Positions 23,192 through 36,433 of a stretch of 64,000 bases of DNA are shown in pieces. Position 1 is the first letter of the stretch; each line of letters starts with the position of its first letter. The DNA comes from Lophius americanus (Eukaryota > Chordata > Actinopteri > Lophiiformes > Lophiidae). A program made the translations under genes and the position numbers. The notes beneath the pieces were generated by a model. That model ran no database searches. It saw nothing but the letters and a program-made list of their open reading frames with translations, and had not been told where the DNA came from. The stretch covers positions 22,403,001-22,467,000 of the forward strand of contig JBBDHG010000014.1 in assembly GCA_037951165.1 (NCBI GenBank), read 5' to 3'.

Positions 23192-26100
23192 ATGGCCGCT
23201 ATGAAAATATTAACAGGCACGGGGCTCTTCTTGGCGTTCTGTGCGCTGGGACTGCTCGCCATGGCGATTTGCACCGACCACTGGTACGAGACGGACGCCA
23301 GGAGACACCGGGAGAGGTGTAAAAACTATGCCAACAAGCGAAACGACCCGGGGTACATCTACATCTCCAACCACAATCTCCCCCTCCAGATGCCCCCCAA
23401 GAGCACGGAGAGGCGAGCTAACGGCCCAGAAGCAGGGGCTCTCGTCAGGGAGAAGAGACACTTCCTAGCCTCGGCGTCCGCCATGGAGTCTCACTGCGTC
23501 CGCCAGTTTAACTCCACCATCTCCGGCCTGTGGAGGAAGTGTCACCGGGAAGGCTTCGACCTGGAGACCGAGGACCTGATCTACAAAGGTAAACAGTCTG
23601 AGCAGCAGGCCGGGATGCTGAGCTATGGGCTCACACCTAGCCTACAGTCCAGAGGCCCTCTCCCCTCTCCTCCTCTCCTCCTCTCTCACAAACACTCTTT
23701 CCATTTGAATGTTCTCCCTCCAGACTTTGTTTTCTTATGATTTATGTCTTTATTTGTGAATGCCGCTGTCCATGGTGCTGACTGATCCTCCCGTGGCTCA
23801 GGCTGCAATGCAACATAAAAACCAACATGCTGGATTATTAATACACTTGTGCTGTTAAGTTTGGACGAACACATCCTGTAGGAATCCCTCTCAGGTCTCT
23901 CTCACGAATGCATCACCTGGTCCAGAACCTGGTTCTAGGCCCGATCGCAAACCCCAAAACAGGAGCCTACCTGTGTGATTGTTAGATGTTGTTGTTGTGT
24001 GAATTCCAGCTGTCAAAGCAGAGCAGCCTTCAGGCATCAATAAAAACTGTCCGTCGGATTGAAAGATTGTCTTCCACAACATGTCAGTTCAAATCAAATC
24101 CATCCATGTCTTATCCACAGATAATTAATAGTGTCACTTCTTAAATTGGTCCATTGAAATGTGTGACAGTAATTATCACCTCCTCCAAAGAGGTTATGTT
24201 TTTACTCCTGTGCGTTTGTCTGTCTGTTTGTATGTCTGTCTGTTTGTATGTTTGTGAGCATGATTACCGAAAAAACTAAAGGGCAGATTTGCATGAAATT
24301 TTACCAATAAGAACGTTATGGCATAATCTAGAGGCGAGAAGAATTTTGGTGACATTACGTGTTTTACAGCATTTAAAGTAAAATAAGATAACATAATAAA
24401 CCGCTTGGAGTGGTGACGTCACAATCCCGCTATTGCTGCCTTTGTTCCTTCAATTCCTTTGAGGTTTCTTTGAGGGGTGGAGCTGAAGGTTCAGTTTCAA
24501 GAGTTCCTGTAATGCCTTTGATGCTCCTTTGGGGGTGGAGCTGTGGGCTAAGTGGGCTAAACGGAGATGCCGAAGTGGAGAGCACAGGAGATGAGTGGTT
24601 TCAGGGTAATTGAGAGGTACTCATACCCCTTTTCCAACAAAAATAACCTGGGGCTAGTCCGGTGCTGCTGTTAGTGCCAGTGCTTAGTTGGTTCAACTTG
24701 TGCACCTCCTAAGAACCTGTTTGCTATTCCTTTGGCAAGGAGTCAAGTCAGAGCAACACCATTACATCACCATATAACGTCATCGGTTCTTGGCTCTAGA
24801 CCAGCAAAGAGTTTGTGCTTTTCTGAGAGTTTTTCTTTTAAGACTTTGGCATGGAGCAACGAACAAAACATTAAGTTTCTGAATGTATCAAGAATTTTTA
24901 ACATTTGAATTTCCATCCATGGTGCATTAACTGTCAATCAATGACATTTTGATGAAACTCGGCTGAAGAGTAAATCGTTAGAAGAGTCCGTAATACTTGG
25001 TCCTGAAAAAGGATTGATTTCTTTTTTTTCCACTTCCCTCAGAAGTTCGCTTCATGCTATTCCAAGAGAACGTTGTTTTTCTCTCTTTTCTCAGAATAAC
25101 AAGATAGCTATCTGTTATTTCAGCAGTGGCCTGACTTTATCTTGAGTCACTTTGTAGTCAGCTTGAAAACATTTCAGATATCGTCTTATATCTGTGTGAG
25201 GGACCACACTGGTTCAGCTGGTGCTGGAGAAATACGACGGCGTCTGGCTGATCAGAATGAGCCTCCTCTCTAAATAATAGGCACTTCACTATTCGAAAAT
25301 AGATCTTAATCTTAATGCGGATATTACCTGGTAAAATAATGACTTTAATAGTAAAATAAAGAATTTAAAAATAAGCATAAAGTCCTGAGGTGCCTGTGCA
25401 AAATCAACAAGGGAATAACAATGCTTTCTTTATTAATTTAAGACAAGTCAAAATCTCAAATAATGATTAGAATATGACTGGATTTAACTTTACTTGCATT
25501 ACCTAGTTAGAGTCAAGCTCTGCTGCCTTAACAACGGGACAAAAGCTCTTCAAATAAATTTATTACGCTCCCATACAACCCTGAGAGCAGCCGTTTTGAT
25601 TGTACATGTCAGGCTGGAATTTGTATTATTGTGTGTTTTAATTAAAAAATGGCTGATAGAGGTGTAAACTCCATCAGGCTTCCCCTTTATAATGTATAAC
25701 CTATTTATATCTAAACACAGAGTGTGCATAACAACAACACATTTATGCTAACTGACCAGTGCACTTCATGGCATGGCCCCATTACTGTGAAGAAATACCT
25801 CTATGATGCAAAGCGAGTCCATGAAGAGTCCATGAAGGACCACCATAGAGTGGTGGTCCTTATCGGAAAGTCTGGTTCGACCCCTAACCCCGCAGTCCAC
25901 ATGTTGAGGTGTCTTCGAACAAGATACCCAATTTGCTCCCAGTAGCTGTTCCATTGGTGAGTGATTACTGACTGCAGGTGAATAGTTGTAAGGCACCTGC
26001 TCCTGAGAGACGGAGCCCCGCATGGTGACCTCTGCCACCATTATACGAATGTGTTTCTGTTTGTGTGTGTGATTGAACAGATGAATGCTTGCTCGTGGTC

Positions 26101-29100
26101 GAAAACACTCTGAGTGCAGTGTAGAACAACGGACTATGTATGAGGTCATGTTTATTTTAAAGCTGCTGTTCTGTTTGGACTTCAGTGTAACTTGATTAGA
26201 TGTGGAATATAATGTACGTTTGAGACATTTGACACTGAAATTTGAAATAGTTTAATGAAAAAAAAATGTTAGGTGTAATATCTCCATGGTATTTTGTCCA
26301 TACCTGCTACTGCATATGTTTATGATCTAATCAAAGGTCATTTTAGTGGAATGGCTTAAACGATATATCACGTGCTTGTTACTGTTGGATGTGCCTGGAG
26401 CTTTCAACTTAAGCCTGCTGGGCCCTATGAACTTCAAGAATAATGAAACTTAACTAGCTTTTCGTTTTTTATTTTATTTTTCACCTTTTGCACTAAATGC
26501 TGTAATTACTTAATCTGTACTGTATTGTGGGACAGATTATTATATTAGAAACAATTGTATTACATTTTAGAGTTTAAACATTTTGAAAAAGGCTCGATAC
26601 AGCTTTGTTTTTATCGTTTTCCATGCTCATTATGATTAGCTAATGTAAATATATCTAAAAGAACCACAAAATGCTTCTAGAAGATCTTAATTTGCGACTG
26701 TGAGGATGCACTAATGCTACTCTTCCTCATCTGTTTTAAAAGTATGGTTACCAAGTCTTAACTCTCATAGAACGGTCTGACCTCAACAGCCAGTAGTTTA
26801 AGTTTTCTTCGTGTTATTCTTTTCTTTGCGGTTTATCAGTGTACCTGGCAAACTGTGAACACACAGCCTCCGTCTGATGCAATGAAACCCTGCGCTCTTT
26901 ATTCGACGGTGTCTCTCAAGTACTGAACATTGTGAACTTTGAAAGTGCTGACTTGAGTGATCTCTGAGTTAAATGATTTCTGCTATCTGAACTCTTACAT
27001 TCAAGGATTTAATCTAGAAACATTACATTGAGTGTAGGTATTTTGTTTCAGTATTGAAAATAAAACTATTTAAATAAAGTTTTTTTTATTCTGATTATTG
27101 AGAGTGTTTATGTATAATTTATACTTGTGTGTCATTTAACACTACTCAGGTTTGGAATTTCTTTTTCTTTTTCTTTTTAAGACAGTCCTTTTACACCTCT
27201 AAAATGTTATATTCATGTATTTTGACTTTTAAGACTTCTATCCAAATTAAAACTGATCAAAGATATGAATTGCATCGGGTCATTTAGCTCAGTGTATTAA
27301 GAATTTGAATAAAGAACCGTTCTTCTCTGCCCAAATAGGAATGGAAAAGCCAAGACGATACCTACCTGAGAGGATACACCAATCAGCCATTACATTAAAA
27401 CCATTTTCATAATATTGTGTTTGTCTCCCTTACGCTGTAAAAAAATGCCCAAGAATGGAAGGTTTGAAAAAAAATTATGTGATTTTTGTGTGTTTAGGTT
27501 ACCAAAGAATTGAATTCCCATCGCACAAAGAAATATGTCTGCTATGGTTTTACTGCATAGACAGTTATGACAAATGAGAAACTGAAAAGTGCTCAGAGAC
27601 AGTGTAGCTCAATCAACAGCATTGTCATAAATGGATTGTTGTATTAATGCATTCAGGGCATAGCAAACACTCGATAAGTGGTGACTCTTTGAGGCTACAA
27701 ACCGGCTCCTAGTATTTGTGTTTGTCATCGTTAGTTTGAGTTAGCAGCAGGCTATCAGGATCCACTTTTTATCAAGACTGAACTTATTACCATTCACAGA
27801 TAAATCCATTTTGGCGGTTTGTATCAGCTACATGTCAGTGCCGGTGCGACGTCTCCACCCCTCTCCAGTTCTTTGTTCTGACCTGGTGCATATTGAAGCC
27901 CTCTGAATATGTATGTTGGTGTCTCAGATCTGGATTCTGATTCATATCTGGATGCAGGCGCACACACAGGAGGAATCCTCATCCATACCCAAAATTTTAT
28001 AAACTCTTCCTTGGAACAGGATCCACTCCTACATTGAATTTAATCAGTTTTGTTGACAGCTTTTCGATATATCTTGTGAAGAAATGGGAGTGACAGCATA
28101 ACCGCCTCCTCTTCTCATTTATGGAGGAAATAACCCCGTTGAAGAATATTTAGGGACAGGCTCTGATTTCAGGAGTATATCCCCACAGTGGTGTGTCTGT
28201 AAGACATGTGAGCACGCGCTGGATGTTCCGGTCAACTCTTTCATTTTAATGTTGGTATATTTTTCATGTATATTTTTGACACTAGGGGGGCTTTTTCTCG
28301 AAAAGGGCTATCATTTTTCAACCGTCGGTCTCATTAAGTCCAAATTTGATGCATGTCAATCGATTCGAGGAGATGTATCTTATATATATCATATTTTGCT
28401 CTCATAGTTAATATTTTACTCACTAGGAGGAGCTTTTTCTTTTCAAGAGACACAGTTTTCCAAGAAAATCTCCTTAATTGATGGTCTGATCAAGTCCAGA
28501 TTTGGTGCATACTAGTTAACTTGAGGAGATTTATGTTTTATAAATCCTATTTTACTCTAATAGTTCATATTTTATTGTCTGTGGGAGCTTCTTATTTTCT
28601 TTTTCTTTTTTTTTCTCCAAAAAAACATTGTTTTTGGGACATAACTTCACGTTTAATTTGGGTGGTTCAGTTAGGGGGATTGCTTGTACAAAGTAAGGCA
28701 TTGGGGGGCTTTTCGGGCATATACCCTTGCTGTCGGGGACGGCAGATGAGGACTGGTTATATTAATGTGGTTCATTTTCCTGAGCATAAAGTCACTGTAA
28801 AGACATTCACTATAATGGGGGTAATTCATTTCCTCTATCTTACCTTTTGTAGAATAATCCATATTCCATTATGTGTAATCTCCCTAACAGTGTAGGAGCG
28901 ATTTGGATCCATCTCAGCAAATTAAACCTCAGTGAGGGTGTAAAAATGAATCAGAACCTTTTCCACCATTTGTGTTTATCATTTAGTTCTTCCACAAATT
29001 GAGTTGAGGATGAGATTTATACTCTGTTTTCTTCTTTGTCAACTGTCTCCTCTCATATTAAAGATGTTCCAGTTTTAACCATTTCTGTCGTTTTCTCTTT

Positions 29101-31949
29101 CCCAGGAATAATTCAGAGATGTACTCCGGTCAAGTATCACTACTCTTCATCCATTCTACCACGGAATTTACCCGTCAACATCACGAAAACCATACGACAA
29201 GATGAGTGGCATGCACTCCGTAAGTCTGACAGTGTTTGTCTGTTTTTCTGCCGTTGGGGTTTTTCTGTTAATATACTCTTCGCCACTTATTGTGTTTTAT
29301 CTACATTCGGATTTCTGCTTTTAGAATACAAGAAAACTCAGAGTACACAGGTCGAGCAAATCCATCAGATAATGGTTAATGATTGATTATACGGATTTAG
29401 CCTTAAGCTTTCATTTATTGATTTGTTTTTTGATACTAAATGCGAAGTTCAACCAGTTTAACAATTCTGAGGACAATGTCTTAAATCCCACTAAACCAGT
29501 TCACATCAACTCTTTACAACAGTCTTCTATAAAACAGCTGGGTTTTATAAATATTGTTCTACAACCTAATCAGAAAAGCTACACCTTTGAGATATGTTGT
29601 TGAAATGTAAATAAATAGAATAAAATCTGTGTTCCTAAGTTATTTACATCAATTATTCAGAAAACAAATCAAACAAAAAAAACAGTCACGCTTGTTTGTT
29701 TTCTTAAGTGGGTTGGAACAAAAGGATCATAAAAACCTGGTGTAACATGGCAGATGTGTTTCATGTCTCTGATCCTTCTTATACACACCATCATTTTCAC
29801 AATAAGAGAAACTAGTCTGAGTTCTTATGGCTTAAATGTATTTGTTAAGCAACTGATCACCAAACATTTTTACATTCATGGATCGTTTCTTTGGACCTTC
29901 TATTCATTGTACTTGTTTTTCTTTCTAGATAATACCACTATCACAGTCAAGCTGAGATATCATGGAAGTTTTTGAATAGATAGAAATGATTTTCTGTCTC
30001 TATTACATGTTTTCAAAATTAAATTTCTGCTTAACTGCTGTGCTGTCATTCCCTAGAAATCTAGTAATCATCTAAAGCTCTAACTTCAACAAGAGCATGA
30101 GTGCATTTCACAGACAGCGAATGTCTTAACACTAGTAACCTGTTCCTTTTATCATTCTTTGAAACATCATTTTAAAGCAGGAACAGAACATATCACTGAC
30201 CGCCCATCAGCTCTACACTTGCTTCTCTGAGCTCCGACAGACTAGTTTCTTCTGCTAAATCACGTCTTGTACGTTTGGATGGGACTTACTTGATATCCTT
30301 TTTAGAATAGATTGACTGAAGAAGCTGTTTGACCTCTTAATGCATTGGAAATGTACCGAAGACGAAAAACCAAAACGTTATCCCGACTAATGATTAGCTA
30401 ATTACATCTAAAAAAGTCAGGGAAATTATGGAATCATCATTAGTGCAGCCACCGTTGTCTCATGGATTATTATCAAAGTTTATAACCACACAGACCTTAG
30501 TGTGAGGGAGAACTGGATCGATTTTGGGAAAGGTTGGTTGTATATTACAGAGACTAATGGGGGTCTTTATCTCCAAAAGGGCTAGAATTTCTCAACCGTG
30601 GTCTGATTTAGTCCACATTTGGTGCATAAGAATCAATTTATCTTTCATGTATCGTGTTTTACTCTAAATAGTTAATATTTTACTCACTATGGGGATTTTT
30701 ATTTTTATTTTTTTTACAAGAAACAGATTTTTCCAAGCATATCTACCTATTATTATTATTATTATTAGATTTTAGACAACTTCAAAATAATAAGAGCAGT
30801 TCAATCAGGGGAATTCTTGTACAACGCAGGGGATCAGGGAACTTTTCACAGATACACACTTGCTGTGTGGGACAACAGCGTCGGTGTAGTTTTCAAATTC
30901 AATGCAGCTTCATGTATGCTTATACTCCATACTTGGTATTCATTCATATTGTTGTTTATATGTCATCAATCGCAACTTTACACTTGAGTGTGGGTTGTTT
31001 GAATCAAACTTCTACTGGCAGCTCCTTCATTTCAGAATGTCTTCTAAAAAGAGGGTGAAAAGAATATTGGTACAATTAATTCTTTCAGCAAGTGATCAGC
31101 GTTAATTAAGTTGCTGATTAAAAACACTTGAGTGCGGTAGATTAACGGATCGTTCGACTCCAGCGTAGTGACACTGCAAAAAGGATTTCCCTTACTCATT
31201 GACAAGTAAATATTTTAATCTTCTTACATTTTTTTTTAGCACACATTGATAATTTAGACATTGGTCCATTACAGTTAGGCTTTCAGAGTAATTTCCTTTT
31301 GAACAGCATCTTCAGCATCACTTTTACTCGGTGATGTTTCGCCTCTACTTGCAGATCTAAGAAGAATGACGGCCGGCTTTGTGGGAATGGCCGTGTCCAT
31401 CATTCTTTTTGGCTGGATTATTGGAGTGCTGGGATGCTGCCAGCAGCATGATCTCATGCAATATGTAGCTGGGCTACTCTTCCTCATGGGAGGTACTGTG
31501 AGAGCGCGCTCGCCCCATCCACACACAAACACCACGAAATTCAATTTACTCCTATTTCTGTGTTTACTTGCTAACATTTGAGAGCAGCCTGAGATCGTAG
31601 ATCAATGTCCTGCAGTAACATGAGTCCTGTCCTGCCGTGAGTAGGAATTTCATAACATGTTGACGTGGAACCACCTTAAACCTCTGTTTGTCTCCTCACA
31701 GGAACATGCTGCATCATTTCCTTGTGCACGTGTGTCGCAGGAATCAACTTTGAGTTATCCCGCTACCCACGCGACATGTACGGCCTCCCTGAAGACATTA
31801 GCCATGGCTATGGCTGGTCCATGTTTTGTGCCTGGGGGGGACTCGGTCTCACATTGTTGGCCGGCTTCCTCTGCACCTTGGCCCCCTCCCTGAGCACACC
31901 TGCTCGCACAACCATCCACAAGCCGAGGCAGGAGAATGGAACCGTGTGA
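23192..31949 (+). CDS. tmem178b: Transmembrane protein 178B, four coding exons
   Basis: Four-pass membrane protein of the TMEM178 family (claudin/PMP22-like fold). TMEM178A is known to act at the ER on store-operated calcium entry; TMEM178B is little characterised, so function is inferred. Coding exons: 23192-23588, 29106-29219, 31355-31492, 31702-31949; all GT-AG with matching phases, giving 298 aa (human about 294). The start ATG follows a GC-rich 5'UTR and opens a first membrane segment (about 7-27) leading into TDHWYETD. The first luminal loop carries GLWRKC (112-117), typical of the claudin-like family, and candidate N-glycosylation sites N107-S-T and N157-I-T. Exons 2-4 show KTIRQDEWHAL, HLRRMTAGF, LMQYVAGLLFLMGG and ELSRYP...GWSMFCAWGGLGLT, and the protein ends ENGTV. 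These match TMEM178B better than TMEM178A. Intron 1 (5.5 kb) and intron 2 (2.1 kb) hold dispersed repeats. Confidence 0.95.
24178..24400 (+). repeat. Dispersed repeat of CCTCCAAAGAGGTTATG type
   Basis: In tmem178b intron 1. CCTCCAAAGAGGTTATGTTT, GTTTGTCTGTCTGTTTGTAT and GATTACCGAAAAAACTAAAG follow a widespread fish and invertebrate repeat. Class not determined. Confidence 0.55.
24618..24820. repeat. Degenerate MITE-like repeat
   Basis: CATACCCCTTTTCCAACAAA, CTGGGGCTAGTCCGGTGC and GGAGTCAAGTCAGAGCAACA match a common teleost MITE-like repeat (ACCCCTTTTCCACCAAA...). Only one end is clear. Confidence 0.45.
25845..26125 (+). repeat. tRNA-derived SINE, diverged
   Basis: A B-box-like GGTTCGACCCC is followed by a body (AAGATACCCAATTTGCTCCC, CTGTTCCATTGGTGAGTGA) and a 3' part (TGGTCGAAAACACTCTGAGT). 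It has the same body plan as the SINE at 53744-54038. In tmem178b intron 1. Confidence 0.6.
26130..28250. other. tmem178b intron 1, unassigned part
   Basis: AT-rich intron. A short Tc1-like terminus (CACCAATCAGCCATTACATT) is at about 27378-27430. Nothing else was recognised. Confidence 0.5.
28255..28746 (+). repeat. Unclassified dispersed repeat, copy A
   Basis: It shares ordered blocks with copies B, C and D: GAGGAGATNTATC, ATATTTTACTCACTA, then a 3' module TTGTACAA...GGCATTGGGGGGCTTTTCGG...CTTGCTGTCGGGGAC. The 5' module of B-D is absent. No coding potential; class unknown. Confidence 0.65.
30425..30885 (+). repeat. Unclassified dispersed repeat, copy B
   Basis: The 5' module is TTATGGAATCATCATTAGTG with CAGACCTTAGTGTGAGGGAG. 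The middle has TTTATCTCCAAAAGGGCTAG and AATATTTTACTCACTA. The 3' module is TTGTACAACGCAGGGGATCA. A short (TTA)n lies inside at 30747-30768. In tmem178b intron 2. Confidence 0.65.
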
Positions 31950-34900
31950 CAGAGGCATTGTTAAGCGACTGACCCACTGAACTCACAACCACACTCTTCC
32001 AACCTTGATGTTTAACTGTGAAACAGCTTTTGTCTGATCACCATGTATACCACCCTCAACATCTCCATGCCCCCTTCAGTGTGGAGTGTTCCCGAGAAGG
32101 AGCAAAAGTAATGCCATCGCACAACTAAAATCCCCGAGGTACCTCCGGGGACACCAAGAGTACCACCCACAGTACCGTATGTCTCGGGCATGGCTCTCAT
32201 AGCACAATAAGACATTCCTTTCGTTCTGATGTGTGACATGCATGTTTGACATGGTGATCTCATGGTGACTGTTTTCTCTGAAGAGAATTTGTTCTAAAAT
32301 GGTGCTCTCGTAAATCCGCTCACTCCCACACCTTACACACAGTACACACTGACACACACACACACACACACACCAGCACATGTTTTTCCACACATGCTCA
32401 AGAGCTGATGACTCAAAGAAGAAATCCTCCAAACGGAACAAACACAAACATCAAGCCAGAGCATCATGTGGGCATTCCTCTTTCAGTTGAGTGAAGTGTG
32501 CTGTGTCAATGTTCATCATGAAAGAAAAAAATCTGGCATTGACTGCCTATGCCTCTGCAGAGCATAAAATGCATCTAGCTGCGGTCAGAAGTATTCAAAA
32601 AAACAACACTGGAGTAAATTTGCAAAATTCAATGTGTCTTTAAAGATTAAATATGTACAAACGCATCTCTATGTAGATCCGATCATCGTTTGTGTCGAGT
32701 AGATTTTTGAATAAGAATCTTTGTTTACTCTTGCTTTAGAGGTAATGATGGCTGCTGAAGGATCACAGGAGGGTGCTGGGAGCAGGAGCCCATCATTGGA
32801 TTCAGCAACATTAAAGTATTTTTTGGTAGCAAGAGTTGAGAGCAAAACTGAGAAACCAGGCCGCGCAGGAACTATTTGGTTTCTCCCTTCTTTACCTTCA
32901 ATAGGGGTTTCGGCAAACAAATTAAGAAGAAAAAAAATGCAACTCAGTGCCATCCCGCTGTATACAAAAGCAGAAAACCCAGTTCCAAATTCTCATCTAA
33001 CACATGAATATAGCAGCATCAGATATTTGTAGATGTTCATCATGTCTCAGCTAAACTCTTGGCACCACATTGGCTAAAATGATGAAACACGCCGAATGTG
33101 GAAGAGAGTCGACATAAAAGACATCATCTTCCCACAATTCAATGCACAATGACAGTTTTTCAACAGATTTGGAGTCTGGTATAGTAGCGTCGAAAAGCAA
33201 ACTTGATGGAAAACGGTGCATTGTATATTATGTGGTATGAAACAGGAATATGAGAATTATTCCTTTTTGCTTTTACGTTTGTCATCCAGTGGTTGGATTC
33301 AAAAATGCCTCCCTATACGTTGTTATATTTTCTTTTAAAAAGCACAAATCATGTTGAAAGACTTGAACCTACGTTAATGGGTGTACTCTGAATACTCACT
33401 GTGTTATTCATTTTGTGCTCTGTTTCGCTACGTTCTTACATGGAAGGTAACAAAATACTTTGAACCTCAAGTATCCAAACTGGAATGGCTTGATTGTGTG
33501 AACACTATCAACAGCTGATATCTTTTATTTTTCCTTTATATGGACAATGGCTGCATTTCTTCGTGAGAAAAAAATGGAGTAGAAATGAGACGATTAAGCC
33601 TTGGATAATTGTTTTTGATATAAATTGGAAGTGGTATTTGACATTATCAGCTGGTTGATGTCTGGATCACACCATGAACTGTGTGCCATTAATGAAAAAC
33701 AGTAAATTAATCCAGTTTATGTTTACTAAGCAACAGAATTGTACACTTCACAGGATGTATTATAGGCAATTGAAAGATTTTGGAAACAGAGGTGTAGCAG
33801 GTGTGAAACACAACTCTCGCCACCATGCTTGATGAATGAAAACGACTTAGCCACCAGTTCAGAATAACGCAGATATTATTCACCCACACTCATTACACGT
33901 TACTTACTTTGACCATTTTAAGCTCACTACCACAATTTCATGATAGGAGAATATTACAGCCATTTGCGATAAAGGCTGATCGCTGGAGAAGAGTGATGAA
34001 CAATCCAGCTGTCAGCGAGCTCAAATAACTTACTAAGACAAAGGTGTTATAATGTGTATTTACAACACTGTGTGTGATGTTCTGTCCTCTCACCGTCACC
34101 ATTAAGCTCCTCATGAGGCGGCCACCTTTCAGACTTGAAGTAAAGCAACGCAGGCTTCATTGAAAAACATATTTTCAGTGTCTTGTTGAATCTTTGCACT
34201 TAGCTGGGTCTCTGAAGTCGTACTTTATATGCCTGCGAGGCCTCACATGAGAGCAGAGTCAGATCAGAGCATGTGATAAGCACCTTATTGTGTCTTACAA
34301 TGAGTGTGGCTTTATATCATGTTGCGTGTTTAAGGTCAAAGTAGGCCTTGGCAGATATCTGCCAGGAACAAGGATTTACTACCATACATATAAAACATTT
34401 ATATCTATGGCCATTATACTGACGATTGAGTCAATGTATTTTCTGATGTCCTTCGACTTACAAAATGCTGTTTGGTGGTTTGTTTTGTTTTCAGTTCACA
34501 CTGAAACCTTTTTTGCAGTAATGTAAGTATTACTGTAAGCTGTAAACTGTAATGTATAAGTACATGGTGCAAGTATAATGTGTTGTTAGGACTGAGGCAC
34601 AATTGCACACAATTCTTTCGAGTGTTTTGAGTATTATAGGCGGGGCTATCGGACTTTGACAGCACTGATGTATGTCTGCAGTACGGTCGAAAAAAAGAAG
34701 GATTACATGCAAACATTTTAAAGTACATATATACATGTCCAGCACCAACAAAAACAAACAAACAATGTCTGTATACTAAAATGAGATTGTCATTGATTGG
34801 ACTGAGTTTAATACACAAGAGCAGTGGCACACCGTAGCAAGATTAGCATAGCATTGAGGACAGAATGAAACAAAACGAAGAGAACGGATGTGGTCAACAG

Positions 34901-35184
34901 AGCCAAACAGTGCTTTTGAAATTGTCGTAATATCCCTCGAGTGGCATCTTCGTACTCAAGTCCATTGACAGATGCCCTGTGAAAACGCCACCGTTTATCG
35001 TGGCACTTGTTTCAGTAGCACAGCAGTTCTTTTATACAAGTCATTTCTACCGGTTCAGTCCACTCAGATGATATGTGGGGACTTTGAAGACATAACAGGT
35101 CTTGCATGATCTCATTACAGTTAGTTTCTTTCAATATATAAAAACTTGTGTCCATTTTTGATTAATTTGTTTTACTGAAATAAA
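31950..35184 (+). terminator. tmem178b: Probable tmem178b 3'UTR with candidate poly(A) signal
   Basis: There is no coding signal after the TGA stop. The first canonical AATAAA is at 35179-35184, followed by a GT-rich stretch (GTGTGTGTGT at about 35201-35210), a good poly(A) context; ATTAAA variants occur near 32646 and 32810. A 3'UTR of about 3.2 kb is inferred. A CA microsatellite lies at 32352-32373. No transposon was recognised here. Confidence 0.45.
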
Positions 35185-35376
35185 ATATGTAATTACTAAT
35201 GTGTGTGTGTATGAGGTTGCTGTTCTTGTACTTCTGCACAGGTTCTGTAGAACCGCTCTCCGAAGATCACAATCTTGACCAACTGTGTTCCTTATTTCCA
35301 AGCTGTCAATTTGAAGACAAATATAAGTCACTTCAGAACCCGCTGAAAGATTTGATTTATGACTTGATTTGAAATG

Positions 35377-36433
35377 TTTATTTTGAATATGTAAAAACAC
35401 AACAACAAAAACTGAAGAAAGAAAAACCCCAAAACAAAACAAACAAACAATCCAGATACAGTATACAAGAAATGTTTGAAGAAAGATAATAATATTAATA
35501 ATAATAAACAAATATAAACATTTAAAATAAGAATCTTAATCGATTAAAGAAATGTCTTTTGTGTTGTTGAATCTGTGTGGGTGAGATGATTTGGAGGTAA
35601 AACCGGACACAGATCTCCAGTCCAGTGTCGATATGAATGTCTGCAAAGGGTGAGACATGATCATCCTTGACAGCACAGTAATCCAAATCAGCATGGAGGT
35701 GAGGCTTGGCCTCTAGTCACTGAGGACATGGTGCCACCTAGAGGGAGGACTTGATGTTTCATGCCTGTGTCTTTTTAAGGCAGAAGTGACCGAATCTGTG
35801 CTCCCGCTGAAAAATGTCAAAGTTAATCAGATGCAAAAAAGAGTGTTTTTTCCTGCACAGTGTCAAATAAATGACAGAATACGAAACAGAATGTAGCAGA
35901 ATGTGAAGCTCCTCATTGTTTCTCTTCAAAACATGTTCAAACAGATTCATTCACAACTTGAAATACAACTTTGTTGATTTGAGGAAGAAATACTAGAAAA
36001 CAAATCTATACATTAATGGTCACTATGCAAATTTATAGTCAAACTAATGCGTCTCAGAACACAAAATAAAACTACAGCACCGTGATACACAAACACGTCG
36101 CTACATGTTTTCTAGCTCAACTCAGCTCTAATGACATTGTGAGTGATATAAAGTACATGACAGCTGTAATGCTGCAGCTAACAACAGTTTGTTAATTAAT
36201 CTGAAGATGATTGTTTTCATCCAGCCGTCATTTTTCTGTTGTTAGATTATGCTTATTGACTCATCGGTGCAAACATACAGTTATGTTATTGTGCTGGTAC
36301 TCGGTTACAGTAAGTTGGATGTACATAATTCCCTTTAAATGATTTGAGTCATAACATTGTACAATATGGCCCCGGTTATGTGAAATATGCACCGCTGCCC
36401 GGAGCCACGAGCAAACGTGAGTAGTTCAAGGGT
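35377..36433 (-). terminator. gas2: Probable gas2 3'UTR with candidate poly(A) signal
   Basis: Reading the minus strand after the TAG stop at 36434-36436, the first canonical AATAAA is at 35382-35377, giving a 3'UTR of about 1.05 kb. Inferred only from the hexamer. Confidence 0.35.

Noticed and set aside
23192..23740. Single-exon 182-aa protein reading through from the tmem178b start
   Set aside because: The family match stops exactly at the GT donor after 23588 and resumes at 29106; the extra residues are intron read-through.
35131..35511. 126-codon minus-strand frame with hydrophobic residues
   Set aside because: It lies in T/A-rich 3'UTR DNA where Phe, Ile and Val codons arise by composition; no family match.
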